Shown here one piece after another: positions 1 through 8,769 of a stretch of 21,541 nt of DNA (position 1 is its first letter; each line of letters begins with the position of its first letter). The notes beneath the pieces were generated by a model. The model ran no database searches. It was not told the DNA's origin and saw nothing but the letters and a program-made list of their open reading frames with translations. The stretch comes from Sphaeroforma sirkka (lineage: Eukaryota > Opisthokonta > Ichthyosporea > Ichthyophonida): the NCBI GenBank assembly GCA_001586965.3, contig LUCW03001654.1, positions 1 through 21,541 of the forward strand, given 5' to 3'. The position numbers and the translations under genes are program-made.

Positions 1-800
1 TCACATCTCTCCCTGTAGTTGGTGTGTGCCACCCAACAGGTATTCCACCTTTACCGGGGTCAATTTTACTACCTTCCCAGATATACGATATAGTCTAAGA
101 GTTGTATTTCTGTTCATTGTATGAAGTGACATTTCTTCTCGTTAATCTTGAAGTTTTGTCTTCATTGAGTTTCTGAGAGGACTCGTCTGACTAATACATG
201 ACATGTTCGCCCTTAGTCTTAGAAAAGTTGACTATGACATCTATATAGACTTGCACGTTAGGCATGTCTGCAAATATTTCTTCCATAACTTGTTGGAAGA
301 ATACTCGGTAAGGAGTGCAACCCGAAAGGTGCACCTCTAAACCTGTAATGTTTACCTTCCAGGTAAAACTAAAAGTACTTACGATGGGGTTCATAAGTTT
401 GCATTCTATGATATCCCTGTGTTAGGGTCTATGGTGATACCCTGTGTTAGGTCTATGGTGATACCCCTGTGTTAGGGTCTATGGAAAAAACACCGTAGCA
501 CCTTTTATTAGTCTCAGTAACTCGTTTATACGAGGGGAGATGAAAACTATGAGTCGAGGTAATAACTTATTTATTGGGCTCATGTCTAGACATATTCTTG
601 ACTTTCTTAAATGTTCCGTCGGAGTTGTGTTGATCAACTGCCAATAATGCGAAGTTTGCTGTCGTTTGTTGGTAATTGATTTCGATCACCCCATCGGATA
701 ACCATTTCTCGTGTCTCCAAGAAACATAGTTCCTCGAAGGACATTTGAGCTTAATAAAGTCTACCTGTAATCATAGCAGGTCCCGGAGTATCAAATCATA
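1..800 (-). pseudogene. pol: Reverse transcriptase fossil of A' (fingers to thumb)
   Basis: Read from right to left, the conserved blocks follow RT order. The finger region with CPSRNYVS lies near 700-770, the DMSPINK block near 575-590, and the palm with FFQQVMEEIF and the VYID active-site region near 230-300. The connection block KINEKKC lies near 110-150. In a live element this would copy RNA to DNA inside the particle. The match to A's RT is clear but divergent. It is broken in several places and non-functional. Confidence 0.78.
409..484. repeat. Short tandem repeat, about 25 bp x 3
   Basis: Three consecutive copies (409-434, 435-458, 459-484) share the core CCTGTGTTAGGGTCTATGG with only one- or two-base differences. 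The array lies inside the RT fossil of A', so it is a local tandem expansion in dead sequence and not a functional array. Confidence 0.9.
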
Positions 801-867
801 TATAATACGTAAGGATATAAAAATAGGATATTAATATCCACTACGTCGCATTTAAGGTAGAGGTTTT

Positions 868-871
868 ACTA
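868..871. repeat. Proposed left target-site duplication of A (ACTA)
   Basis: These are the four bases immediately before the proposed LTR start TGTGGT. A duplicated ACTA after A's 3' LTR would confirm it, but that end lies outside the window. Confidence 0.35.
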
Positions 872-1509
872 TGTGGTATTTAAATAACTGTGAACAATCT
901 TATGTATCTTAAGATACTAAAAGATGGTAAACAATGGCTTTCCTCTATGACATCCTATACTGAGACAACTCATAGAATACAGGCTGAAGGCTGGTAACAA
1001 AGCTTTTATTTTTAAAATAATAAACCTAGGTTTTAAAACCTAAAATCCTATTGGCTTGGTTTCTTAAGAAACCAATCAATAATAACTCAGCACAAGCCTC
1101 GGGTCGCCCTAAGGGAATGCCACGCCAACCTGGGACGTAACGTATACATTTCTTTTTTTCTTTTGTTCTTAAGTACAATTCATGGAACCCTGGACAATAT
1201 GTACTTTCCTTAAAAGGATAAAATCTGTTTCATTGGAAGCGACTGGCAAAAGCGCAATAGTGCATAGCCAACACAACTGTCCAACGGGATGACAGTTATT
1301 ATTATCTAGGCGAAACCCTAAATAAATGAACCCGATGACGGTCTGAGAAGCGAAGGAATAATAGACAAGGGTGCCTACCCGTCTAGCCATACTTTTGACT
1401 AAATGACTAGTTATACGTGTGCATACACGTAAGATTCAATTGAATCGATTAAATAAAATAAAAAGCACTTTGTGTGAGATCAGAAAATTTTATTCTACTT
1501 ACGTAGACA
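872..1509 (+). repeat. Proposed 5' LTR of element A
   Basis: The start TGTGGT matches the sense-strand LTR starts of B and C, and it coincides with the end of A' homology. The right end is less sure: CA at 1509 (after TACTTACGTAGA) or at 1518. Inside are perfect palindromes at 1027-1042 (TAGGTTTTAAAACCTA), 1056-1075 (TTGGTTTCTTAAGAAACCAA) and near 1434-1445 (ATTCAATTGAAT). A polyadenylation-like AATAAATGAAC lies at 1321-1331, identical to one in B's LTR. The partner LTR is outside the window, so this is a structural inference. No gene is seen in this stretch. Confidence 0.55.
1321..1331 (+). promoter_or_regulatory. Polyadenylation-like motif AATAAATGAAC in A's LTR
   Basis: The 11-mer is the same as the sense-strand motif in both LTRs of B. 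In B and C an AATAAAT motif is followed by a G/C-rich hairpin; here a short GGGT/ACCC hairpin lies some way downstream, near 1370. Its role as an RNA 3'-end signal is inferred from position. Confidence 0.4.
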
Positions 1510-4089
1510 GCTTTTACAAGCATATAGAAGCTTAAGCTTATTGAAGGATTTAAATCCTGATAAATGCCTCCTAAAAAAGGGAAAGGCAAGAAAAAGGTTC
1601 CAAGAGAACCAACGGTCCACTGGGTGGATCCAGTAACTCGACCTAGACAGACTGTTGCAGAACAGAATGTCGAATCATACCAGAAGAGACTGGATATGGT
1701 TCGAGTTAAGAGACAAAGAAGGGACTTTGGTGAATGCCCTGGCAACAGTCAAGGCTGCCAGAGAACTGGAACTGATGCACTCTCCGGCATCATCGCACTA
1801 TGTGTCGGAAAATAAGCCAATGGACAAAGATGTCGCAGGACCATCAACAGCAGTCGATAAGCCAGGCAGGAAGGAAACTGCTAAGACGTCAAAGGTCAAA
1901 GACTCTCTACAGAGCCAGGCCTTAGCAACTGCTACAGTTGCACCATCAACTTATATGGAAGTAGATGAAGAGTCACGTAAGGTGACTGATTTAATCGATT
2001 TAGATCGAGATCCTTTACCATCAAAAGGTAAAGAGAAGGCTGTTGAGACTACTGTTACCAGCAAGTCTCACACAACTTCAAAGTCAACTGTAGAGGAGCC
2101 GTATGAGTACATGCTTCCATCTCCAGGAGACGTTAGTGACGATATGTCACAACCAGTGACCCCTGATGCTGTCAAAGTAAAGGCAAAGTCACATGATTAG
2201 CAATCGCTATCAGGCTTAGATAAGTTGATAAACGAGGTAAATACTTTGGAAAAGAGTATTCATCCTCGCGTGCCTTATACAGAGGCACAGGAGGAAGACC
2301 ACCAGCGTCGTCGGATAAACCTTAATATTTCGTCAGACGACAAAGACGATGGCCATGGCATGGGAAATTCACGACGTTCCCGTCAACGTGAGCGCAGCGC
2401 ATCAGTGCCAGCTACAACATCAGCACCTGTAAAGGTAGATGCTAGAAAGCGCGAGGAGCGAAAGTCAGATCCTTGCTTCTTGTTAAAGCAACATCCATTA
2501 GGATTTGTGCAACGTTTACCAGCTGATAAACCAGATGTTCGGAAAGCTGTACAGCAACCGATCTTGCCATCTGGCACACGTAACCCCTGAGATGCCTGTG
2601 GTGAAATCTTATGTGCCGACCCAGTCAGGTTCACTACCAAAACCTGGACTGGCATATATCCAAAAGGAACAGTCTAACCAGCAGGCTAGAAGAATCTCCA
2701 CGCAGGAATATATCTCTACGTACGCAGAGAAAACACGACATGGTAAATTACCGTTTAAACGTGCTAAATCATACCAAGATCTTAATAGATCACCAGAACG
2801 CAAGCGTCAACACTTGCGATCAGACAAATCTCGTAAGAGACAGACCTCAGAAGCGCGTTATGATAGCGATCTTGCACGTGCAAAGCACGAGTCAACACTC
2901 CAGCATATGCAAGAAACAAAAGATGGAGGCGAGGCAAGTCGTACCCCACATCGTCCAACAAGGACAACCACAACACATACATCAGGTAGCAGTGTTGAGT
3001 CGGTAACGACTACAATGAGTGAAGATATCCAAGACATTGATAGCATTCCGGATAACCGAGAGCAATTTGATCCGGCATACCCAGAATATGACAGAGAATG
3101 TCTAAGATACTACTCAGCCCTTCGTGATGCGTGTGAGAGAACTAGACATCTCGGCCACGCGATGCATTATAATAACATGGTTGCATTGTACAACCCAGCG
3201 TTAACGTTGGATACTGCATGCAACAACATATTCGATAAGTCCCACGTACGTGGAGATCAATGGATGAAAGACGTGAAGGACAGAGAGAGTTCTCTAAGTA
3301 AGCTTTGAACCTCAAAGAAGGCCAACTGGGCTGATTTTTATGATCTCTTCAAGACGTCACACTCACTTGCAATGATGAAAGATGAGTGGCACACCCAAGG
3401 AGTACCCTTTAAGGAGTACTATTCGGCACTAACCCACGCTCTAACTCCTGGTAGTACCGAGGAGATAGTGGTGAGAGGTGCGAAGCAAAGTTGGAAGCAA
3501 CAGAGACTGTTGAACAGTTCTTTGTTTTCCTGAAGCAGTTAGTCTGTAACGACAAGCATATGCCATTACTGGCTGATATGCTTAACACTGGAGAGCTCTA
3601 TGTTCCTGTGAAAACATGGGTACTCGACTATGACAACCGACTGCGCAAGCTCCGTAAGGAAAAATGGACGATTGGACATAACGAGGCTGTGGGGATCATG
3701 CTTATGCATTTCCTCACCAACGCCATGAGCCCTGGCTGTAGAGCTGAAGGGTTCAATTGATGAACAACCACACAAACAAGTTCTCATCAGACCTTACGGA
3801 CTTCACCCAGGAACAGTTTGTGCAGGCTTTCACCGAAGAAGAGGGACACAAACTCGTTTTGTGCAACCAAGGAAGGATGCCAAGACGAGTACCACAAGAG
3901 GCTCCGGCAATGGAGGTCCAAAAAAATGACCTTAAGGGTTGAAAGGGACATAGCTCCGGTAGCGGAGCAGGTGGCAGAGGTCACCCATCCGGCGGTAGCG
4001 GCGGAGGTCAACAGACCGGAGGTGGCGCAAGTCACCAACAGTAACAGCAGCAGCAGCTACACGATAGACTGCAGGGTTATAGAACTCGA

Positions 4090-4225
4090 TGCGCAGACTG
4101 CACATCGTGTGGCTACACACTACACCAGAATAAGAAGAACCAAAACTATTCTGGTGTACACAAGAAAAACTGCAAGCACCACACAGATGAGGCGTGCTCA
4201 GTGTGTGGCAAGAGTGGTGGATACC
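4090..4225 (+). other. Cys/His-rich nucleocapsid cluster of A
   Basis: The reading starts CADCTSCGYTLH, continues with an HKKNCKHH segment, and then a CSVCGKSGGY knuckle that stops at the border of element B. C-x2-C spacing occurs twice. This is typical of nucleic-acid-binding nucleocapsid domains, but with more Cys and His than the single CCHC knuckle of many Ty3 elements. Similar coding resumes just right of B (from 12541), so B inserted within this motif. Confidence 0.65.
4222..4225. repeat. Left target-site duplication of B (TACC)
   Basis: TACC directly precedes the left LTR of B and recurs at 12541-12544 directly after the right LTR. Four to six bp duplications are usual for Ty3/Gypsy integrases. 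Confidence 0.85.
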
Positions 4226-4473
4226 TGTAGTAAGTATACGCGAGATAACTGTATCTCAACGTTCTCCCTCCTCAGGAGGGGACGTTGTTCATTTATTAGT
4301 AATTATAAACAGTAATCCTAAAATGACTGACTCTTAAATGAGTCATTAGTCATGTGCTGTAAAACCAGCAAAAACTTTAAAACCCAGTTTATCAGATTAT
4401 TCTGATAAACTGTAAAACTTGTAGTAAACCTAAAATAATCAAATAAACATAAGTACTTTGTATTCTGACCACA
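4226..4473 (-). repeat. 3' LTR of element B
   Basis: Begins TGTAGTAAG and ends CTGACCACA on the plus strand; in sense it reads TGTGGTCAG to CTTACTACA. It is nearly identical to 12293-12540. It contains several inverted repeats: CCCTCC-TCA-GGAGGG at 4266-4280, a TGACTC/GAGTCA dyad near 4335, and a 12-bp stem with 4-nt loop (CAGTTTATCAGA...TCTGATAAACTG) at 4385-4412. A sense-strand AATAAATGAAC lies at 4287-4297. Confidence 0.95.
4266..4297 (-). promoter_or_regulatory. Polyadenylation signal plus hairpin in B's LTR
   Basis: In sense orientation AATAAATGAAC (4287-4297) is followed a few bases later by a perfect hairpin CCCTCC-TGA-GGAGGG (4266-4280), flanked by ACGT on each side. A poly(A) signal next to a stable hairpin recalls the R-region layout of retroviral LTRs. 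The copy at 12293-12540 has the same arrangement. Confidence 0.5.
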
Positions 4474-4486
4474 ACCCCCCCCAAAC
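4474..4486 (-). promoter_or_regulatory. Polypurine tract of B
   Basis: Directly inside the 3' LTR, the sense strand carries GTTTGGGGGGGGT just before TGTGGT. A purine run at this point is the standard primer for plus-strand DNA synthesis, and it fixes the orientation of B as minus. Confidence 0.8.
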
Positions 4487-4548
4487 TGAAGCACTGAACA
4501 AAGCAGTGTGCCAGTTTCAGAGATGATAAGAATAGCATAGTACCTTAT

Positions 4549-4713
4549 GTGCTGGCATTATCCTCGAGAGCTAGAGCATTGTGCTGGCATTTATCCTCGA
4601 GAGCTAGAGCATTGTGCTGGCATTTATCCTCGAGAGCTAGAGCATTGTGCTGGCATTTATCCTCAGAGAGCTAGAGCATTGTGCTGGCATTTTTACCTCT
4701 GAGAGCTAGAGGA
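4549..4713. repeat. Tandem repeat, 33 bp x 5, in B's 3' region
   Basis: Five near-identical units start at 4549, 4581, 4614, 4647 and 4681. Each opens GTGCTGGCATT and carries CTCGAGAGCTAGAG, with a CTC-N8-GAG dyad. The last copy is the most diverged. The array lies between the chromodomain end and the polypurine tract. Confidence 0.95.
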
Positions 4714-4932
4714 CCCGATGTGTACGTCTCGAGCGACCCGTCGTGTTTGAATTCTTGAAGCTACTGTTCATCTGTGTCAGCATATAGGAGTTTGGCAAGT
4801 ACAATATAGGACTGTATTTGTGTCGGAGAAAAACTGCCAGTGGCAGAAACCGTGCAAACCATTAACCCGCTGTTTCAAAACAATGCCCAAGGAGTTGTTT
4901 GATTGATTTCGCTGTGTTATACTCCGAAGCAA
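4714..4932. other. Unique part of B's 3' untranslated region
   Basis: About 220 bases between the two repeat arrays. I see no gene, LTR-like end or convincing structure here, apart from a short CTGCCA/TGGCAG dyad near 4832. Confidence 0.5.
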
Positions 4933-5385
4933 GAGTGGCTCATTTAACCTCGCGAGCTTGAGCCGCTGACGATTTTCCCTCAATGAGCTCGAGTGCTAAC
5001 CGTTTATTCTCGCGAGCTCGAGTGGCTGGTTTATACTCGGGAGCTAGAGTCGCTGCTTTTTTATACTCAAGAGCTCGAGAGGCTGGTTTATACTCGGGAG
5101 CTAGAGTTGCTGGTTTATACTCGGGAGCTAGAGTCGCTGCTTTTTATACTCAAGAGCTCGAGAGGCTGGTTTATACTCGGGAGCTAGAGTTGCTGGTTTA
5201 TACTCTGGGAGCTAGAGTCGCTGCTTTTTTATACTCAAGAGCTCGAGAGGCTGGTTTATACTCGGGAGCTAGAGTTGCTGGTTTATACTGGGAGCTAGAG
5301 TCGCTGCTTTTTATACTCAAGAGCTCGAGTGGCTGGTTTATACTCGGGAGCTAGAGTTGCTGGTTTATGCTCCAGAGCTTGAGCT
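4933..5385. repeat. Higher-order tandem repeat array in B's 3' region
   Basis: About sixteen units of 27-30 bp follow each other. The core is GCTGGTTTATACTCGGG followed by AGCTAGAGT. From about 5022 three unit types (ending GAGT, GAGT and a GCTGCTTTTTATACTCAAG type) recur in the same order about four times, a higher-order period of roughly 83 bp. Units left of 5022 are diverged. Each unit keeps the dyad ACTC-N8-GAGT. The plus-strand reading frame that spans the array is a product of the repeat. Confidence 0.93.
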
Positions 5386-5454
5386 CGATATCCGAGAACA
5401 AAGTTATATTGAAGATAAAGTATTAGACTTGTGCACGTTGGCGCTTACGTGTCC

Positions 5455-5615
5455 GTGTCTGCGAAGCTTTTTGTGGTAGGCCGCGATATCGTTGGCATCA
5501 TCAAAAGCTTCTGCTGTTTCCCACGTTGGTTCGCCTTCTCGCCATCTCACCAGGTATTCTAATTTCCCCGTCTCATCATTCGTACGATGTGTGATAATAT
5601 GGCGAAACTCCACCC
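5455..5615 (-). pseudogene. pol: Chromodomain of B's integrase
   Basis: The reading FRHIITHRTNDETGKLEYLVRWREG, ending in PTWETAEAF and a terminal helix DDANDIAAYHKKL, has the chromodomain pattern of a YLVRW core followed by W and E. In chromoviruses this C-terminal module binds modified histones and steers insertion to chromatin of a given type. It sits at the extreme C terminus, as usual. The sequence is well kept. Confidence 0.82.
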
Positions 5616-5699
5616 CTCCTTCGGTCCATAAGTCTTCGTTAATTGGTGGGTCTGTGCGTCTATGCACTAAACGGAGGAGTTCCACCCGTACCGGTTTGG

Positions 5700-6770
5700 T
5701 CTTGAATTCTGGTGGGGCGGAACCATCCTTGTTCGCTAACTCGTAGCGTTGGCCGTGTCTAGCTTTGACTACATATGGTCCAAACAATGGCCGCATAGCC
5801 TTCGTTGTTCGGCCTTCTGATCGTACCATGACCACATCTCCTTCGTCGAAATGTACCAAGTCGTGAGCATGCAGGCGGTCAAATGTCGTCGTAAGCTTGC
5901 CTGTATACTTCTTGGTAATGTGGTGGAGGGTCGGCAATATAGTGTCCTGTAACTGGTCTAATCGTTGTGCCCAGGTGTCATTCGTCATCGGCTGAGAATC
6001 CGGTAACTCGTCCGTGAAATCGGCGAACGGAACATGGCGGCGGCCAAAGTACACGCTAAACGGTGCACTCTTATGGCGACGGGATATCCGAAGGTTCTGG
6101 TATAGCATCGTAAACGAAAGGCGTTCGTCCCATCGAAGGGGAACTGCCTCACAGCATTGTCGAATAGAACGTGTAATCTCCTTGTGACGTCGTTCTGCCG
6201 CGCCCAGCACTTGGGGTCGATATGGTGGAGACACCTTATGTAGCATCCCCACTTCCTGGACCAGAAGCTCCACTAACTTGTTGGTGAACTCCTTCCCCAT
6301 GTCTGTTTGGATTTTACGGGGGAACCCATGTTCGCCAAAAAATCTCTATGAGTGTCTGTGTCGTGGTTTCCTTTGTCTTGTCCGGTGTGGCTCGAAGGAT
6401 AGAATAGCCTGTGGCGATGTCTAAGACGTGAAGAATATAATTGTTCTTGCGTCTGGACTCCAGTGGCATCGGGATGTAGTCCACTTGAATATGGTCCCAC
6501 GGGTAGCGTGCATCGATGCTAATCATCGGGTGGAAACCTTTACGAAGGGTGTCCTGTCCCAAACATGTGCCACATTGCCGCTTAACTTCTGTGGCTAACT
6601 CAAGTGCCCCTGGCCAAACGTGACCGTTCTGACGAAGTTGTTGGACTGTGTCCGCCGCCCCATGATGTCCTTGTTCGTGTTGCACTTGCGTGAGTTGCGT
6701 ACGACGCTGTTTCTCCGCCGGACTCGCTTGTGCAAACGCCGGTTGACCCTCTGCATCTGCCAGTGCCACT
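5700..6770 (-). pseudogene. pol: Integrase fossil of B with GPY module
   Basis: Right to left: the HHCC zinc domain (HEQGHHGAADTVQQL ... CGTCLG, about 6553-6690). Next is the catalytic core with HIQVDYIPMP (first Asp), VLDIATGYSIL (second Asp), then PYRPQVLGAAERRHKE (catalytic Glu region near 6200). After a basic helical stretch comes GDVVMVRSEGRTTKAM and PLFGPYVVKAR, the GPY/F motif of chromovirus-type integrases (near 5780). It leads into the chromodomain. This assigns B to the chromodomain-bearing side of Ty3/Gypsy. Confidence 0.88.
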
Positions 6771-6859
6771 GAGATTTCTCGCGCTGTGTCTAAGCACATG
6801 ACATATTTTGTATGCTTTGGTTCTGCAAAACCAAGTCGCTGTGAAAACAGCGGGTCCAG

Positions 6860-7290
6860 TTTGAATCCATTGGGAGGACCCACCCGTGCTACTACGGTAT
6901 GACCCCATGGTGTCTTCCCACATGCGTACTTAGCGTACTTGAGGAACGTGTGTGGTGTCCGTGGTACCAGCACCGGTTCTGTCTGCAATAACTGCTTGAA
7001 CAGGTCGAACCATGGTGCTCTTGGTACCCATGGTAGACATACTGTGGCCCGTGCGCCGTCGGCTCGTATCTTGCGTAACATCCTGTGTATCTGTCCCCAA
7101 GGCGGGTTCATCCATCCATCGACTATCGACCAGTCGTGGGCAAACGCTCCTTCCCCATCATCCTTCGTCCAGAACCGAGGAAGCTGAGCGTTGGTTGGGT
7201 CCGCAAATACATCTATGTCATTCGGTCCAAAGTGTTGTTGCGCTTGTTCAAAGTAACTAGGGAATAACTGCCAGCCGTCGGTATACATTA
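6860..7290 (-). pseudogene. pol: Dam-methyltransferase-like domain of B
   Basis: Between RNase H and integrase lies a domain of about 140 residues. It has an opening helix (GWQLFPSYFEQAQQHFG), then DIDVFADPTNAQLPRFWTKD. The motif WMNPPWG follows, with NPPW codons at 7097-7108. It continues with ATVCLPWVPRAPWF and a C-terminal TPWGHTVVARVGPP. The order (D-x-F-A, N-A-x-LPR-x-W, A-x-DW, NPPW, strand with AP-WF) fits phage-type N6-adenine methyltransferases (Dam) and the DIRS methyltransferase domain. The catalytic N/D-P-P-Y/W motif is kept. No enzymatic activity can be claimed. Confidence 0.72.
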
Positions 7291-7299
7291 TTTCGAGTT

Positions 7300-7680
7300 C
7301 GTCCTGCTCCGCTGTCCCTCGTGTACTCTACTTAACATGTCCGGGAGCACATTTGACTCTCCTGGTATATGCGATATGGTAAAGTTGAATGGCGCGATGA
7401 TATGATGCCATCTCTGAAGCATCGGATTAAGCTTGAGCTGTGTGTTCATATATACAAGGGCCTTGTGGTCCGTGAAGACCGCAAACCGTTGCCCCATCCA
7501 AGTATTCCCTGAAATGTGTCAGTCCATATACCAATGCCAGTAACTCCTTCATAGGTGTGGCGTAGTTCTGTTGCGCATGGTTCAGAGTCTTACTAAAGAA
7601 CATTAAGTAATGTTTCTTACCGTTGACCCATTGGAATAGCGCTCCCCTAAACCGTAATCGCTAGCGTCGGTTTCCAAGTT
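7300..7680 (-). pseudogene. pol: RNase H domain of B
   Basis: The start LNLETDASDYGLG (near 7655) holds the first catalytic Asp. The later part reads VFTDHKALVYMNTQLKLNPM and ISHIPGESNVLPDMLSR, the normal Ty3/Gypsy RNase H ending. It is almost the same as in element C, which shows that B and C are sister families. Confidence 0.87.
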
Positions 7681-7689
7681 TAGAGGAAT

Positions 7690-8160
7690 GCCGTCGACCG
7701 GAAAGTGTAACGCCACAGCATTCACCACTGCGTCTTTCATTGCCTGCCACGCCTGTGCATGTCTCTCCTCCCAACGATCACCTATCAACTCCTTTGGTTT
7801 GAGTTTGCAAAATTCGCGCAAGGGTGCAACCGTGTTCGCGAAATTAGGCAGATGTTCGTGGAGGTAATTTGCTAAACCCAACGCCGAGGCTATATCTTTG
7901 TATCGTTGTGGTGTGGGCCAGTCGATCAGCTTGGCCTGCTTTTCATGGTCAATGTCAATGCCTTGTGCCGATACTTTCTTCCCTAGGATCATGACTTCGG
8001 AGATAGCGAAGTGGCACTTGGCAGGGTTAAGCTTAAAACTGTGGTATGTTAAGCGTTGTATCACCTTCTGCACCGTCCTAACGTGTTCGTCATAACCGTC
8101 ACTGGCGATAACTATGTCATCGATATAGTGGTGAACCGGTAAGCCATCAAGGTTCATGGG
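7690..8160 (-). pseudogene. pol: Reverse transcriptase fossil of B
   Basis: The active-site block HHYIDDIVIASDGYDEHV has its YIDD codons at 8116-8127. Then come RLTYHSFKLNPAKCHFA, ILGKKV, the connection block KLIDWPTPQRYKDIASALG, and LPNFANTVAPLREF. These are canonical Ty3/Gypsy palm, thumb and connection motifs. The region is damaged. Confidence 0.85.
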
Positions 8161-8299
8161 TTACTGGGATGGTTACCTCACTCCCTTCCAGACGACAGCG
8201 CGCGTTGTCGGCAATTTTCGCATTGGCTTCCAAATCCTGTGCCAACCGTTATGTACATCGACGGGTTCCGTCGTGTTAGGTGCCTGTCGGCGTGGTATG

Positions 8300-8720
8300 G
8301 GTTCGAGGAGCTCTTCTAGTTCTGTGGGGTCTATTGGTGCAAGTGGCGATTGGATACCGCCTATGTATAGGCCCAAGCCTTTCAACATATCTTGCCCCAC
8401 TATAACATCTATACCCGTCGGCAAGTTCATCAATTCTAATGAACCGTCGATAATTCTGGTACTGTACCTTATAGGTACCACTTCCGTCGTCCCCAGTCGA
8501 GGAGTTCGCACCGCCTTGTCAGCTAAATATATAAATGACCCAGGTGGTGCCGGAGTTATTGGTCGGCCAAGGAGGTCTGCGGATGTCTGTGAGATACAAC
8601 TTCTATTTGCTCCCGTGTCTATCAAGGCTTTGAACGTACGTCCGTTGATTTGTACTTGAATATAGACTCGGTTGTCTGACGTCAGCAATGGGTCTTGTAT
8701 TGCCATCACTGCTCCAATCG
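8300..8720 (-). pseudogene. pol: Aspartic protease fossil of B
   Basis: The signature FKALIDTGANRSCI has its catalytic Asp codon at 8617-8619. It is preceded by VYIQVQINGR and followed by IDVIVGQDMLKGLGL, the second conserved retropepsin block. A YLADKAVRTPRLG segment matches the corresponding YLADRSLRTRRIG of element C. It processes Gag-Pol in live relatives. Position directly after gag is canonical. Confidence 0.85.
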
Positions 8721-8769
8721 TGGTAACAAATATGAAGCTCCTATCCGACTCAGACACCTCACCTCTCAT

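Larger units (their letters stand above)
1..871 (-). mobile_element. Element A' : fossil Ty3/Gypsy pol fragment
   Basis: The minus strand encodes, in pieces, a Ty3/Gypsy reverse transcriptase related to that of element A further right. It shows the segment CPSRNYVS also found in A, the conserved DMSPINK stretch, an FFQQ...MPNVQVY block, and a KINEKKC block followed by a DPGK motif. Similarity to A fades into the protease-RT linker towards 871, exactly where a new element appears to begin. The fragment runs off the left edge. It is old and broken in several places (at least four). It looks like the substrate into which element A inserted. Confidence 0.8.
1564..4225 (+). pseudogene. gag: gag fossil of element A (nucleocapsid end split by B)
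   Basis: Gag would form the particle shell and bind genomic RNA. The region opens with a very basic MPPKKGKGKKK stretch at 1564, then a long polar, Ser/Thr/Lys-rich part to about 2950. A more compact helical, capsid-like part follows (about 3050-3760, with PEYDRECLRYYSALRDA near 3080). A Gly/His/Gln-rich linker (about 3950-4075) leads into a Cys-rich cluster from 4090. Element B sits inside that cluster. No strong match to a named gag family is visible, and assignment rests on order, composition and the zinc cluster next to pol. It is broken in about six to eight places. Confidence 0.7.

Noticed and set aside
1169-1390. Minus-strand short hydrophobic reading frame
   Set aside because: It lies inside the proposed LTR of A with no conserved features.
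1080-1420. Possible tRNA or small RNA gene in a less AT-rich stretch
   Set aside because: No cloverleaf with matching acceptor stem or T-arm motif could be made out.
4226-4473. The 248-bp repeat as an introner or spliced intron, because GTAAGT follows its start and it splits a coding motif
   Set aside because: Both copies have TG...CA ends, they enclose a complete Ty3 layout, a polypurine tract lies inside, and TACC is duplicated outside. LTR explains everything.
4983-5354. Plus-strand reading frame with repeated Tyr-Ser/Ala-Arg-Val motifs, suggesting a repeat protein
   Set aside because: The frame is an artefact of the 27-30 bp tandem DNA repeat in B's 3' untranslated region. A second frame over the same array is also open.
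4549-5385. CRISPR-like array
   Set aside because: Units follow each other directly with no unique spacers, and the context is eukaryotic LTR elements.
6860-7290. Assigning the elements to DIRS because of the methyltransferase-like domain
   Set aside because: A DDE integrase with HHCC zinc domain, GPY motif, chromodomain, true LTRs and a 4-bp target duplication place them in Ty3/Gypsy. No tyrosine recombinase is seen.
8156-8659. Plus-strand frames opposite the proteases and RT domains
   Set aside because: They are shadows of strongly conserved minus-strand retropepsin and RT coding.
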